Assembly: GCA_964563395.1 (NCBI GenBank)
Contig: CAZLWK010000010.1
Coordinates: 50,625 to 114,624, forward strand
Origin: JBEVOS01 sp964563395
GTDB taxonomy: Bacteria; Pseudomonadota; Alphaproteobacteria; Caulobacterales; Aquidulcibacteraceae
Direction of reading: 5' to 3'
Length of the DNA: 64,000 nt
Below, piece by piece: positions 25,221 to 33,240 of the stretch. A program made the translations under genes and the position numbers. Each line of letters opens with the position of its first letter. Within the stretch, counting starts at the first letter, position 1. The notes beneath the pieces are model-generated. The model worked only from the letters and a program-made list of their open reading frames with translations, was not told the origin of the DNA and did no database searches.

Positions 25221-25228
25221 TTTGCATT

Positions 25229-27406
25229 TTAGATCAGGTCGAAGCGGTCAAGGTGCATCACCTTGGTCCACGCCGCCACGAAGTCCTTCACGAACTTTTC
25301 CTTCGCGTCGTTCGCGCCATAGACTTCGGAGAGGGCGCGCAATTGGCTATGCGAGCCGAACACGAGGTCGGCGCGCGTGCCGGTCCATCGAACCTGGTTG
25401 GTCTTGCGATCGCGCCCTTCGAACAGATTATCGTTCGAGGGATCGACGCCCGTCCACTTCACGCCCATGTCGAGCAGATTGACGAAGAAATCGTTCGTGA
25501 GCACGCCCGGGCGGGTCGTGAGCACGCCGAGTTTTTCATCGCCCACTTGCAGCACGCGCAGGCCGCCGACGAGAACCGTCATCTCCGGCGCGGTGAGCGT
25601 CAAGAGCTGCGCGCGATCAACGAGGTGCTCCTCGATCGACATGATCGGACGGCGCACATAATTCCGGAACCCGTCCGCCTTCGGCTCGAGCCAAGCGAAG
25701 GATTCGATTTCCGTCTCGTCCTGCGTAGCGTCCGCACGGCCCGGCGCGAAGGGAACCTTCACGTCGACGCCGCCGGCTTTCGCGGCCTTTTCCACGGCCG
25801 CGTTGCCCGCGAGCACGATGAGATCGGCGAGCGAGACCTTCTTCGGCCCGGCATTGAACTCCTTCTGGATGGCTTCGAGCGCCGCGAGCACCTTGGCGAG
25901 TTGGGCGGGCTTGTTGACCTCCCAGCCCTTCATGGGCGCGAGACGAATGCGCGCGCCATTGGCGCCGCCGCGCTTGTCCGAACCGCGGAACGTGGAAGCC
26001 GAGGCCCACGCCGTTTCCGCCAGTTCACGCACGGAAAGACCGGAGGCGAGCACCTTGGCCTTCAAGGCTTCGGCGTCGTTCGCGTCGATGGTGCTCGGCG
26101 CGCCAGAAATCGGATCCTGCCAGATCAGAGTTTCTTTCGGCACGTACTTGCCGCGATAGAGCATTTTCGGGCCCATATCGCGGTGCGTGAGCTTGAACCA
26201 GGCGCGCGCGAACGCGTCGGCGAACTCGGCCGGATTGTTAAGGAAGCGACGCGAGATTTTTTCGTAGGCCGGATCGAACCGCAGCGCGAGGTCGGCCGTG
26301 GTCATCATCGGCTGATGCTTCTTGTTCGGATCGTGCGCGTCTTCCACGGTGCCCGCGCCGGCATCGCCTTTCGGTTTCCACTGCCAAGCGCCAGCCGGGC
26401 TCTTGGTGAGCTCCCACTCATATTTGAAGAGGGTTTCGAGATAGCCCATGTCCCACGTGGTGGGCTTGGGCTTCCAAGCGCCTTCGATGCCGGAGGTGAT
26501 GGTGTGGCCGGCCATGCCGGATTCGTACGTGGAATGCCATCCAAGGCCTTGTGCGGTGATGTCGGCGCCTTCCGGCTCCTTGCCGACATGGCTTTCCGGA
26601 CCCGCGCCATGCGCCTTGCCGAACGTGTGGCCGCCGGCGACGAGCGCGACGGTCTCTTCATCGTTCATGGCCATGCGCATGAAGGTTTCGCGAATGTCGC
26701 GCGCCGACAAGAGCGGATCGGGATTGGCGTCTGGGCCCTGCGGATTGACGTAGATGAGGCCCATCTGCACGGCGCCGAGATTGCCGAACAATTCGCGCTC
26801 GCCGGAATAGCGCGTGTAGGGCGACTTGCTGTCGGCGAGCCAGGCTTCTTCCGCGCCCCAATTCACATAATGCTCCGGCTCCCACACGTCGGCGCGGCCG
26901 CCGCCGAAGCCGAACACCGGACCGCCCATCGATTCGACGGCGACATTGCCGGTGAGAATCATCAGATCGGCCCAGGACAGCTTGGCGCCGTACTTTTGCT
27001 TGATCGGCCAGAGCAGGCGGCGCGCTTTATCCAGATTGCCATTGTCCGGCCAGGAATTGAGCGGGGCGAAGCGCTGCTGTCCGCGCCCGCCGCCGCCGCG
27101 CCCGTCGCCCGTGCGATAGGTGCCGGCCGCGTGCCACGCCATGCGGATGAAGAAGGGGCCGTAATGACCGTAATCGGCTGGCCACCAATCTTGGCTGTCG
27201 GTCATCAGCGCGCGCAGATCGGCGATGACCGCGTCGAGATCGAGGCTTTCAAATTCCTTGGCGTAATTGAAGGCCGGGCCCATCGGGTCCGAGGCCGGGC
27301 TGAATTGATGCAGCACATCGACATTGACTTGATTGGGCCACCAATCGCGGTTGGTCCGCCCGCGCACATGCGGCACGGGGCATTTGGGTTCGGTTCCGTC
27401 AGCCAT
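25229..27406 (-). CDS. katG: Catalase-peroxidase
   Basis: 725 residues, the normal length with N- and C-terminal peroxidase-like domains. The distal haem site has FIRMAWHAAGTYRTGDGRGG with the Trp of the Met-Tyr-Trp adduct; GMAGHTITSGIEGAWKPKPT and LNSWPDNGNLDKARRLLWP are further KatG signatures. Decomposes hydrogen peroxide and oxidises donors; cytosolic, haem-containing. It ends in two tandem terminators. A 12-bp palindrome GCGCAATTGCGC (27455-27466) lies upstream and may be a regulatory site. No oxyR gene is adjacent. Confidence 0.97.
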   Translation of the reverse strand: MADGTEPKCPVPHVRGRTNRDWWPNQVNVDVLHQFSPASDPMGPAFNYAKEFESLDLDAVIADLRALMTDSQDWWPADYGHYGPFFIRMAWHAAGTYRTGDGRGGGGRGQQRFAPLNSWPDNGNLDKARRLLWPIKQKYGAKLSWADLMILTGNVAVESMGGPVFGFGGGRADVWEPEHYVNWGAEEAWLADSKSPYTRYSGERELFGNLGAVQMGLIYVNPQGPDANPDPLLSARDIRETFMRMAMNDEETVALVAGGHTFGKAHGAGPESHVGKEPEGADITAQGLGWHSTYESGMAGHTITSGIEGAWKPKPTTWDMGYLETLFKYEWELTKSPAGAWQWKPKGDAGAGTVEDAHDPNKKHQPMMTTADLALRFDPAYEKISRRFLNNPAEFADAFARAWFKLTHRDMGPKMLYRGKYVPKETLIWQDPISGAPSTIDANDAEALKAKVLASGLSVRELAETAWASASTFRGSDKRGGANGARIRLAPMKGWEVNKPAQLAKVLAALEAIQKEFNAGPKKVSLADLIVLAGNAAVEKAAKAGGVDVKVPFAPGRADATQDETEIESFAWLEPKADGFRNYVRRPIMSIEEHLVDRAQLLTLTAPEMTVLVGGLRVLQVGDEKLGVLTTRPGVLTNDFFVNLLDMGVKWTGVDPSNDNLFEGRDRKTNQVRWTGTRADLVFGSHSQLRALSEVYGANDAKEKFVKDFVAAWTKVMHLDRFDLI

Positions 27407-27552
27407 GGGATATGTCCTCTCGCGCCCTTATGGGACCGCGTGCTTGTCCTTAGAGCGCAATTGCGCCCAGCGGCTAATTGGATTTCTCGAACGCAGGCAT
27501 AGGCGGCTTCGATGGAAACCCGCCTGTCGCCATAGAATTCATGAAGGGATGG

Positions 27553-28965
27553 TCAGATCGGCGGGCGGCGGTTCGCCCAGGGCCGCGCCATTTCCAATTG
27601 CGCGGCGAGACGGAACAGCGTGCTTTCATCGCCGTAGCGCGCGGTGAACATCACACCCACCGGCAGGCCGTCCTTCGTCCAATGCAGGGGGACTGACATC
27701 GAAGGCTGGCCGGTCTGGTTATAGAGCGCGGTGAAGGGGGAGAAGAGCGTCACCTCGCGCCCGAAGCGAGCCGGATCGTCGAGGCTGAGGAGGCCGAGCG
27801 GGGGCGGCGGCTTCGTCACCACCGGCTGCACGATCACGTCATAATCCTGCATGAAGCGCGCTATCGCATAGGCTTGGCGCTGCATGGCGAGATCGGCCTC
27901 GGCCAGATCCTTGGCGCTGTGAGTGCGCGCCCAGCCCCGATAAAGGCGCGTCACCGGCTCCAATTCCTCGTCCGCGATCGGGCGCCCGCGCGCGGCTTCG
28001 CGCTCGTCGATGTCGCGTGAAGCGCAGGTGGCGATGATCGCCACGACGGCGCGCCGCGCCTCCTCCAGGAAAGGCGGCTCGATCTCGGCGACGTCATGAC
28101 CAAGCTCAGCGCACAGGCGCGCCGCGCCGGCGATCGCCTCCAACACTTCGGGATCGACGGGAACGCCTGTCGGCGCGTGCGGCCAGACCGCGACGCGCAA
28201 TCGCCCGGGCGGGCGCGCCATGTCGGCGAGAAATCCGCCCTCTGGCGCTGTGGGCGCTCCAGTGCGCGCACCAAGTTCGGCTCCTGAGATGGAGTCGAAG
28301 AAGGCGGCGCTGTCACGGACGCTGCGCGAGACACAGCCGGCGGTGGACATGCCGAACCAGCCCTCCGTCAAACGCGGGCCGGTCGGCATGCGCCCGCGCG
28401 ACGGCTTGAGGCCGAACAGGCCGCACATCGCCGCCGGGATCCGGATCGAGCCGCCGCCGTCGGAGGCGTGCGCCAACGGAACGATCCCCGCCGCAACCGC
28501 GGCCGCCGCGCCGCCGGAAGAGCCGCCGGCGATGCGCTCCACATTCCAAGGATTGCGCGTCTGGCCCGTGGCGGCGCTTTCGGTGGTTACGGTGAGGCCG
28601 AGTTCGGGCGTCGTCGTCGCGCCGAAGATGGCGAAGCCGGCGGCCTTCAAGCGGCGCGTGAATTCGCTGTCCTCGCTCGCGACATGTCCGGCCCAGGCCC
28701 GCGAGCCGCAGCCTTGCGGCGCACCCGCGAGCGCCGCGCCCAAATCCTTCATCAGGAAGGGAACTCCGGCGAAGGAGCCGTCGCCGAGGCCCGCCGCGAT
28801 CTGCGCGCGCGCCAGATCGGGATAGAGATGCGCGATCGCGTTGATCTTCGGATTGACCGCATCGAGCCGCGCCAGCGCCGCTTCAAGGAGGTCGCGCGGC
28901 GACACCGCCTTACGGCGCACCAGTTCGGCCAGACCAAGTGCGTCGTGGGCGGCGTAGTCCTCCAT
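27553..28965 (-). CDS. Amidase (amidase signature family)
   Basis: 470 residues. The amidase signature is complete: catalytic Lys in VPFLMKDLGA (about residue 70), then RIAGGSSGGAAAAVAAG with the Ser-cisSer-Lys triad serines, and DGGGSIRIPAAMCGLFGLKP. Hydrolyses a carboxamide; substrate unknown. Its ATG shares a base with the preceding stop (TGATG, 28963-28967), so it is translationally coupled to the nitronate monooxygenase-like gene. An open frame upstream is antisense noise. Probably part of the IclR-linked catabolic operon starting with the citryl-CoA lyase-like gene. Confidence 0.92.
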   Translation of the reverse strand: MEDYAAHDALGLAELVRRKAVSPRDLLEAALARLDAVNPKINAIAHLYPDLARAQIAAGLGDGSFAGVPFLMKDLGAALAGAPQGCGSRAWAGHVASEDSEFTRRLKAAGFAIFGATTTPELGLTVTTESAATGQTRNPWNVERIAGGSSGGAAAAVAAGIVPLAHASDGGGSIRIPAAMCGLFGLKPSRGRMPTGPRLTEGWFGMSTAGCVSRSVRDSAAFFDSISGAELGARTGAPTAPEGGFLADMARPPGRLRVAVWPHAPTGVPVDPEVLEAIAGAARLCAELGHDVAEIEPPFLEEARRAVVAIIATCASRDIDEREAARGRPIADEELEPVTRLYRGWARTHSAKDLAEADLAMQRQAYAIARFMQDYDVIVQPVVTKPPPPLGLLSLDDPARFGREVTLFSPFTALYNQTGQPSMSVPLHWTKDGLPVGVMFTARYGDESTLFRLAAQLEMARPWANRRPPI

Positions 28966-29936
28966 CAGAGGAAACGGTTCAGGCGGCTGCGGATGATCTC
29001 CTCGGATTCGCGCATGATCGTATCGATCAGCTCCTTGCAGGTCGGGATGTCGTGAATGAGGCCCACGACCATGCCGCACGACCAGGCGCCGGCTTCCATG
29101 TCGCCCTCGGTCATCACTTTCGGATAGACCCCGGCGACCTCGGCGATGATGTCCTCGAACTTGATGTTTGCGCCGAGCGCCTTTTCCTTTTCAAGGAGGC
29201 GTTCGACGGCGCTGTTCTTTAACACGCGCTCGGTGTTGCGCAGCGGGCGCATGACGAGGCGCGTATCGAGCTCGCTCGCCGCGACGATCGCCTGCTTCAC
29301 GTTTTCATGCACGGGCGCTTCCTTCGTGGCGATGAAGCGCGTGCCCATGTTGATGCCGTCCGCGCCCATGGCGAGCGCCGCCACCAGCGAGCGCGCATTG
29401 GCCATCCCGCCGGACGCGACGAACGGGATTTTCAATTCCTCCGCCGCCCGGGGCAGAAGGATCATGTTCGGCACGTCGTCCTCGCCCGGATGGCCGCCGC
29501 ACTCGAAGCCGTCCACGCTCACCGCATCGCAGCCGATCTGCTCAGCCTTCAGCGAATGGCGCACCGAGGTGCATTTGTGGATCACCTTGATCCCGTTCTC
29601 CTTGAGCGCCGGCAGCCATTTTTGCGGATTGTTGCCGGCGGTCTCCACGATCTTCACGCCGCCCTCGATGATGGCGCGCACATAGCCGGGATAATCGGGC
29701 GGGGTGACGGAGGGCAGGAAGGTGAGGTTCACGCCGAACGGCTTGTCCGTCATGGCGCGGCAGCGCGCAATTTCGGCGGCGAGCTTTTCCGGCGTGCCTT
29801 GGGTGAGGCCGGTGATGATGCCGAGCCCGCCGGCGTTCGAAACGGCGGCGGCCATCTCCGCGAAGCCCACATAATGCATCCCGCCCTGGATGATCGGGTG
29901 TTCGATGCCGAACAATTCGGTGATGCGTGTGCGCAT
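28965..29936 (-). CDS. NAD(P)H-dependent flavin oxidoreductase / nitronate monooxygenase family
   Basis: 323 residues of a TIM-barrel FMN protein: TELFGIEHPIIQGGMHYVG at the N-terminus, then NAGGLGIITGLTQGTPE, DAVSVDGFECGGHPGEDDVP and FVASGGMANARSLVAALAMG with FMN phosphate-binding character. Members oxidise nitronates or reduce enoyl substrates; the label is family-level only. It lies 89 bp downstream of the citryl-CoA lyase-like gene and is coupled to the amidase. Confidence 0.88.
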   Translation of the reverse strand: MRTRITELFGIEHPIIQGGMHYVGFAEMAAAVSNAGGLGIITGLTQGTPEKLAAEIARCRAMTDKPFGVNLTFLPSVTPPDYPGYVRAIIEGGVKIVETAGNNPQKWLPALKENGIKVIHKCTSVRHSLKAEQIGCDAVSVDGFECGGHPGEDDVPNMILLPRAAEELKIPFVASGGMANARSLVAALAMGADGINMGTRFIATKEAPVHENVKQAIVAASELDTRLVMRPLRNTERVLKNSAVERLLEKEKALGANIKFEDIIAEVAGVYPKVMTEGDMEAGAWSCGMVVGLIHDIPTCKELIDTIMRESEEIIRSRLNRFL

Positions 29937-30025
29937 TGCGTCTCATCCCTTGTGTCTACATGGATTGCGCTTCCGCCATGGCGCGGGGGCGCGGTCCAGT
30001 CAATGGAGGACGCGGCGTGAAGGGC

Positions 30026-30811
30026 CTAGCCCACGGGCGGGCCGTCATAGGCGATGGCCTCGGCGGCCTTGCCGGACATGACAAAGCCGATCGGGCGCTC
30101 GATCTCTTCCTGCAGATGGCCGATGAGGCCGGCGGTGCGCGCGAGCAACGACACGCCCTTGAGCGCGCCGAGCGGGAAGCCGACATCCAGCATCACGGCG
30201 GGGATGGCCCCGTTCACATTAATAGGCAGCGCTCGGCCTAGCGTGTCAGGCAGAACCTTCCGGATCGCATAGAGCATCTCTATGTGAGGGCCGACCACGC
30301 CATGCTCCTCCGCCATCTTCAGCAGGAGATTGGCGCGCGGATCGCCGGAATCGTGCAGCGGGTGGCCGAAGCCGGGAACAGCCTTCTTCTGGGCCTTGAG
30401 CGCGGCGATCGCGCGCTTGGCCGCGGCCTCCGCGCCATCGGTCTTGGCGTCCTCGATGCAGGCCGCGAGGAACTTGCCGCAGGCCTCGGCGCTGCCAAGC
30501 ACGACCGAGCCGCAGCCGAGAAGCCCCGCGGCGACGGCGCCCTGAAAAGCCTCCGGCGCGGCCGCATAGGTCATCCGCGCCGCCACCACGCTGGGCACCA
30601 GGCCATGTTCCGCGATCGCGCAGAGCACGGCGTCGGCGAAATGCTTCTGAACCGGACTTGGCGCTTGGCCGGTCACGAGCAGCCAGAAATAGGAGGTGAA
30701 GTCGGTTTTTCCGATCACGTCGGCGCAGAGATCGCGCCCACGCACATAGATATGCGCCGGGTCGGAGGTGGAGATGGCGCTGAAAGGCTGGTCCTGCTTG
30801 CCGATGCGCAT
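30026..30811 (-). CDS. Citryl-CoA lyase-like protein (citrate synthase fold)
   Basis: About 261 residues matching the short citrate-synthase-like proteins annotated citryl-CoA lyase: RGRDLCADVIGKTDFTSYFW, then the active-site block PGFGHPLHDSGDPRANLL and LPINVNGAIPAVMLDVGFP. In citrate synthases the last block carries the catalytic Asp (NVD); here it reads NVN, so the Asp appears replaced by Asn. The start at 30811 has GGGAG upstream; a GTG at 30832 is less likely. Its promoter region carries two copies of the putative IclR operator. Likely first gene of an operon with the next two. Confidence 0.8.
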   Translation of the reverse strand: MRIGKQDQPFSAISTSDPAHIYVRGRDLCADVIGKTDFTSYFWLLVTGQAPSPVQKHFADAVLCAIAEHGLVPSVVAARMTYAAAPEAFQGAVAAGLLGCGSVVLGSAEACGKFLAACIEDAKTDGAEAAAKRAIAALKAQKKAVPGFGHPLHDSGDPRANLLLKMAEEHGVVGPHIEMLYAIRKVLPDTLGRALPINVNGAIPAVMLDVGFPLGALKGVSLLARTAGLIGHLQEEIERPIGFVMSGKAAEAIAYDGPPVG

Positions 30812-30861
30812 AAGCCTGCTCCCGGCGCCCACCCGCGCGGCCCGGGCTCATGGCGCAAAAT

Positions 30862-30893
30862 TTCGAAATTCGAAGTTGTGTTCGTTATTCGAA
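30862..30893. promoter_or_regulatory. Tandem operator pair, probably for the IclR regulator
   Basis: Two 13-bp near-palindromes TTCGAAATTCGAA (30862-30874) and TTCGTTATTCGAA (30881-30893), starting 19 bp apart, lie in the intergenic space between the divergent citryl-CoA lyase-like and CoA-transferase genes. The same arrangement with the same spacing recurs at 33095-33126. IclR-family proteins of the PcaU/PobR type bind comparable short palindromes, sometimes in repeated copies. Confidence 0.7.
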
Positions 30894-31009
30894 TTTCTTA
30901 GAACGCGTCAAGGCGGTCGCTTCGGCGGCTGGCCGGCGCGCGGCCTCGGCATGACGCCGGGGCTAGTCCCCTTATCAAGGGCCGCCGCCGCTCGCAAAGG
31001 AGCATGCGC

Positions 31010-32158
31010 ATGAGCGGAGTGCTAAACGGCGTCGTCGTTCTGGAAATGGGCACGTTCATCACCGGGCCGGCGGCGGGCATGCTGCTGGCCGATCTCGGCG
31101 CGGACGTGATCAAGATCGAGCAGCCGGAAACCGGCGATCCGTTCCGCGCTTTCAAGGGCGGGCTCTATAGCCCGCACTTCCAGACCTACAATCGCAACAA
31201 GCGTTCGGTGACGCTCGACACCAAGAAGCCCGCCGATCTTACCGCGCTGGACGATCTCGTCTCGCGCGCCGACGTGTTCATTCAGAATTTCCGGCCCGGC
31301 GTCGCCGAACGGCTGAATGTCGATTTTCGCCGCCTTCAGGCGATCAATCCGGCTCTGGTCTATTGCTCCATTTCCGGCTTTGGGCCCGATGGGCCGGAGC
31401 GCGATCGTCCCGCCTTCGATACGGTGGCGCAGGCGGCGAGCGGGTTTTTGCGCCTTCTGGTCAATCCAAAGCATCCGCGCGTGGTCGGGCCGGCCATCGC
31501 GGACGCCGTCACCGGCTTTTATGGCGCTCTCGGCGTTTTGGGCGCCCTGCATGAGCGCAGCCGAACCGGCAAGGGCAGGCTTGTCGAAACTTCGATGTTC
31601 GAGGCGATGAGCCATTTCAACCTGGACGACTTCACGCATTTCTATTCAGCGAATGAATTGATGGGGCCGTTCAGCCGCCCGCACGTCTCGCAAAGCTACG
31701 TGTTCGAGTGCGCCGATGGGCTGTGGATCGCGTTGCACATGTCCTCGCCGCCGAAATTCTGGGAAAATCTCGCGGAGGCGCTGCGTCGTCCCGATCTCTT
31801 GGGTCTGCCAGCGTTCGCCGATCGCAATGCGCGGATCGCGAATTACGAAGCGATCGCGGCGGAACTCGCGCCGATCTTCAAGGCAGAAACGCGCGAGACA
31901 TGGTGTGATCGTTTGCGGGCGCTCGACGTGCCCCATGCGCCGCTCGCCACCCCGCCGGAGGTGATGGAAAGCGCCCATGCCAAGCATTTGCAGCTGAGCG
32001 TGGAGGCCACGCATCCGGTGATGGGCACGTTCCGCACCGTGCGCTCGCCGCTCAGCTTCGATGGCGCGCGCGCTTTAAGCGTGCGTCCCCCGCCCACCTT
32101 GGGGGAGCACAATCAAGAGGTGCTCGGCGCGCCGCGCCGGCTCACGGCGGCGGAATAG
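31010..32158 (+). CDS. CaiB/BaiF family CoA-transferase
   Basis: 382 residues with the family N-terminus LNGVVVLEMGTFITGPAAGM then LLADLGADVIKIEQPETGDP, the block RNKRSVTLDTKKP, and the catalytic-Asp region TSMFEAMSHFNLDDF. These class III enzymes move CoA between carboxylic acids. AAGGAG sits 7 bp before the ATG at 31010, which decides against the ATG two codons earlier. It is followed 27 bp later by the IclR gene. In the cluster it probably activates the substrate or an intermediate acid as a CoA ester. Confidence 0.93.
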   Translation: MSGVLNGVVVLEMGTFITGPAAGMLLADLGADVIKIEQPETGDPFRAFKGGLYSPHFQTYNRNKRSVTLDTKKPADLTALDDLVSRADVFIQNFRPGVAERLNVDFRRLQAINPALVYCSISGFGPDGPERDRPAFDTVAQAASGFLRLLVNPKHPRVVGPAIADAVTGFYGALGVLGALHERSRTGKGRLVETSMFEAMSHFNLDDFTHFYSANELMGPFSRPHVSQSYVFECADGLWIALHMSSPPKFWENLAEALRRPDLLGLPAFADRNARIANYEAIAAELAPIFKAETRETWCDRLRALDVPHAPLATPPEVMESAHAKHLQLSVEATHPVMGTFRTVRSPLSFDGARALSVRPPPTLGEHNQEVLGAPRRLTAAE

Positions 32159-32185
32159 CGGGGAGGGCGTGCGCGCTTGCCGACC

Positions 32186-33040
32186 ATGACGGGCGCGGCT
32201 AGCACCGGGCGAACGCCGAGGGCCGCGCCCATGCCGAAACCGGCCCCGCCGGAAAAGGATCCTGAATATCTTTCCACGCTCGAGCGCGGCCTCGCCGTGC
32301 TGCGCGCGTTCGATCAGGACAATCCGGAAATGCAGCTGAGCGAGGTGGCCGCCAAGACGAGGCTGCCGCCCGCCGTCGCGCGCCGCTGCCTGAATACGCT
32401 CGTTCAGCTCGGCTATGTCGCCAAGCACGGTCGCCGCTTTCTGCTGCGGCCGGAGGTTCTTGTTTTCGGCTCAGCTTACATCTCTTCGATGAGCCTGGAG
32501 ACGGTCGCCGGTCCGCACCTTCAGGCCCTGCGCGACGAAACCGGGGATTCCTCGTCGATGGCGGTTCTGTCCGGCCAAGACATTCTCTACATCGCGCATG
32601 TCTCCACCACGCGCCGCATTCGCTTGAGCGCGAGCGTGGGCACGCGCTTTCCCGTTCATGCCACTTCGATGGGCAAGGTGCTTCTGGCGTTTCAGGCGCC
32701 GGAGACGATCGAGGCGTATTTCGCCGCCGCCGCCTTCAAGCGCTACACCGAGCGCACGGTGACCAGCGCTGAGGAATTGCGCGCGCGGCTGAAGGCGGTG
32801 CGCGAGACGGGCTACGATTCCGCGCTCGATGAGCTGGATTACGGCATCGTTTCGGTCGCCGTGCCGGTGTTCGATCGGGACCGGCGCATCACCTCGGCGA
32901 TCAATTGCTCGACCTCGACGACGCGCATCTCTCAATCCGAATTGGTGCGCACGCGCCTTCCGCTGCTGCGGGAGGCGGCGCAAGGCATCGAGGCCGCGCT
33001 GCGTCAGCGGCCCTATCTCGCCCATTCCCTAACGGGTTGA
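32186..33040 (+). CDS. IclR family transcriptional regulator
   Basis: About 284 residues. A Pro-rich N-terminal arm is followed by a winged HTH: EYLSTLERGLAVLRAFDQDN, LSEVAAKTRLPPAVARRCLN, TLVQLGYVAKHGRRFLL. The effector domain follows (GDSSSMAVLSGQDILYIAHV, VGTRFPVHATSMGKVLLAF, and a C-terminal GIVSVAVPVFDRDRRITSAI). It resembles the PcaR/PcaU/PobR branch, which controls aromatic catabolism. A TTG nine bases upstream is an alternative start with better Shine-Dalgarno spacing. It most likely binds the palindrome pairs at 30862 and 33095. Confidence 0.92.
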   Translation: MTGAASTGRTPRAAPMPKPAPPEKDPEYLSTLERGLAVLRAFDQDNPEMQLSEVAAKTRLPPAVARRCLNTLVQLGYVAKHGRRFLLRPEVLVFGSAYISSMSLETVAGPHLQALRDETGDSSSMAVLSGQDILYIAHVSTTRRIRLSASVGTRFPVHATSMGKVLLAFQAPETIEAYFAAAAFKRYTERTVTSAEELRARLKAVRETGYDSALDELDYGIVSVAVPVFDRDRRITSAINCSTSTTRISQSELVRTRLPLLREAAQGIEAALRQRPYLAHSLTG

Positions 33041-33094
33041 AGCGGGGCTACGCGCCGCGCGGCCTCTTGGACTTGTGACGCATCCGTTATTTTC

Positions 33095-33126
33095 TTCGAA
33101 TATCGAACTTGACTTCGAAATTCGAA
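33095..33126. promoter_or_regulatory. Second tandem operator pair, upstream of the TonB receptor
   Basis: TTCGAATATCGAA (33095-33107) and TTCGAAATTCGAA (33114-33126), starting 19 bp apart, about 115 bp before the receptor start. The consensus over all four copies is TTCGANNNTCGAA. The identity of motif and spacing with 30862-30893 argues for a single regulator. Confidence 0.7.
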
Positions 33127-33240
33127 CTTTATACCAACCCTCCATCGAGAGCACGCTGGGCGCTCAGCGCCAGACGTGCCGTTGGTGTTTCGTGCTGATC
33201 CGACGAGGGCGGATCGGTCGGCCGAGCGGGAGGCGAAGAC

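Noticed and set aside
24926..25228. tRNA-Val as an island insertion site
   Set aside because: No integrase or repeated tRNA 3' end is nearby; the following genes are core-like katG.
25016..27502. 828-residue plus-strand frame
   Set aside because: It is the antisense shadow of katG, which is a complete, recognisable catalase-peroxidase on the other strand.
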